DNA of 5,865 bases from JBIOYL01 sp044870185. GTDB lineage: Bacteria; Actinomycetota; CALGFH01. The notes under the pieces are model-generated. The model was not told the DNA's origin. It was given only the letters and a program-made list of their open reading frames with translations, and did not search any database. The stretch spans positions 1 through 5,865 of the forward strand of contig JBIOYL010000145.1 in the NCBI GenBank assembly GCA_044870185.1, given 5' to 3'. Positions 5,418-5,865 of the stretch are shown piece after piece. Each line of letters starts with the position of its first letter. Position 1 is the first letter of the stretch. Made by a program: the position numbers and the translations under genes.

Positions 5418-5865
5418 GTGGGGAACAAGCTGAAGTCGTCAGCCAAGCCGTTTGCGATTTCCAAACGGGAGGTCTGGGAGGCATACGAGCAGGTCAAGGC
5501 GAATAACGGCGCGCCGGGAGCAGACAAGGTGACGCTGGAGACGTTCGAGAAGGATCTGCAGCGCAACCTGTACAAGATCTGGAACCGGATGGCTTCAGGC
5601 AGTTACTTCCCGCCCCCGGTGGCCGCGGTGGAGATCCCGAAACCGCACGGTGACGGCACGAGAATCCTCGGGGTGCCCACCATCGCCGACAGGATCGCCC
5701 AAACGGTGGTCGCCCGCAGGCTGGAGGGCAAGGTCGAACCGATCTTCCACCCAGACTCCTACGGCTACCGGCCGGGCCGGTCGGCGCTGGACGCGGTGAA
5801 GACATGCCGCGAGCGCTGCTGCAAGGACTGGGTCATCGATGTGGATGTCGCCACGTTTCGACAGC
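5418..5865 (+). CDS. Group II intron reverse transcriptase/maturase, N-terminal part
   Basis: The intron-encoded protein helps the intron fold and splice and copies it into new DNA sites. The 149 visible codons start at GTG 5418, preceded by GGAGGAG (5409-5415); no in-frame ATG or GTG lies between here and about 5331. Recognisable parts are KPFAISKREVWEAYEQVKAN (10-29), GAPGADKVTLETFEKDLQRN (31-50), WNRMASGSYFPPPVAAVEIP (55-74), TRILGVPTIADRIAQTVVAR (81-100), HPDSYGYRPGRSALDAVKTC (111-130) and DWVIDVDV (137-144), spanning RT motifs 0 to the start of 3. The catalytic YADD box, maturase domain and C-terminus lie beyond the window. The final residues read ATFRQ where the family has a [K/x]FFDS-type motif, and a two-base loss in the last 16 nt would explain this, so the gene may be frameshifted. 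N-terminal similarity is otherwise full and collinear. Confidence 0.88.
   Translation, partial: MGNKLKSSAKPFAISKREVWEAYEQVKANNGAPGADKVTLETFEKDLQRNLYKIWNRMASGSYFPPPVAAVEIPKPHGDGTRILGVPTIADRIAQTVVARRLEGKVEPIFHPDSYGYRPGRSALDAVKTCRERCCKDWVIDVDVATFRQ

Larger units (their letters stand above)
4952..5865 (+). mobile_element. Group II intron, 5' portion (3' end outside the window)
   Basis: Group II introns are self-splicing ribozymes that spread by retrohoming with their own reverse transcriptase/maturase. The 5' end is placed at GTGCG (4952-4956), the consensus start of group II introns. About 466 nt of G+C-rich sequence with many short complementary blocks follow, then the maturase ORF begins at 5418, typical spacing for an ORF located in domain IV. 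A block just before the ORF (TAGTAGTGCCGAAG at 5317-5330, then a C-run/G-run pair and GGAGCGAAGGGG) resembles, from memory, sequence found in many bacterial introns of this kind. Domains V and VI and the 3' boundary are not in the window, so intactness cannot be judged. Confidence 0.8.

Noticed and set aside
1..5865. CRISPR arrays, tRNA or rRNA genes, phage or toxin-antitoxin modules
   Set aside because: No regularly spaced repeats, no tRNA-like T-loop/CCA sequences and no rRNA blocks were seen; the only spaced repeat is the two-copy leader segment.

Overview
The window is G+C-rich (about two thirds by eye). Its genes have strongly G/C-ending codons, an actinobacterial-type ISAs1 transposase and an actinomycete-style compact operon layout, so a Streptomyces-like or related filamentous actinobacterium is the likely source (inference). 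It looks like an accessory, decaying region: two complete genes (a LysR regulator and an alpha/beta hydrolase) sit beside a broken hydrolase gene, a dead insertion sequence and the 5' part of a group II intron.

Layout. Positions 1-128 hold no recognisable gene. On the minus strand (right to left) lie an alpha/beta-hydrolase gene with a haloalkane-dehalogenase-like fold (2135 to 1020), a 15-codon mini-ORF (1023 to 976) and an MBL-fold alkyl-sulfatase-like gene (976 to 103). The stop and start codons of these three overlap like links in a chain. The MBL gene is frameshifted near its 5' end and cut off soon after the zinc motif, so it is called a pseudogene. A roughly 70-bp leader segment occurs twice, at the start of the hydrolase (2103-2171) and in front of the MBL gene (991-1061). 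It carries a ribosome binding region and the start of a short peptide, MT(E/G)PITRHQDS.

A LysR-type regulator (2511-3485, plus strand) is divergent from the hydrolase. The shared 375-bp intergenic region contains a perfect 7-1-7 palindrome with the T-N11-A signature of LysR boxes. The simplest reading is a LysR-controlled catabolic or detoxification operon (hydrolase plus MBL sulfatase-like enzyme) whose second enzyme has been lost.

To the right, 3486-3852 is unassigned apart from a weak 80-codon ORF. Then comes an ISAs1-family transposase remnant (3853-4854). It has about four frameshifts and an internal deletion that removed the segment with the third catalytic residue. From 4952 to the window end lies a group II intron: a GTGCG 5' boundary, a structured 5' RNA region, a candidate IBS1/EBS1 pairing, and the first 149 codons of its reverse transcriptase/maturase (5418-5865). 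The last few codons of that ORF look out of frame with the conserved palm motif, so the intron protein may also be broken.

No complete new defence or biosynthetic system is visible. The most unusual signals are the duplicated leader/mini-ORF with its overlapping start-stop chain, and the LysR palindrome.
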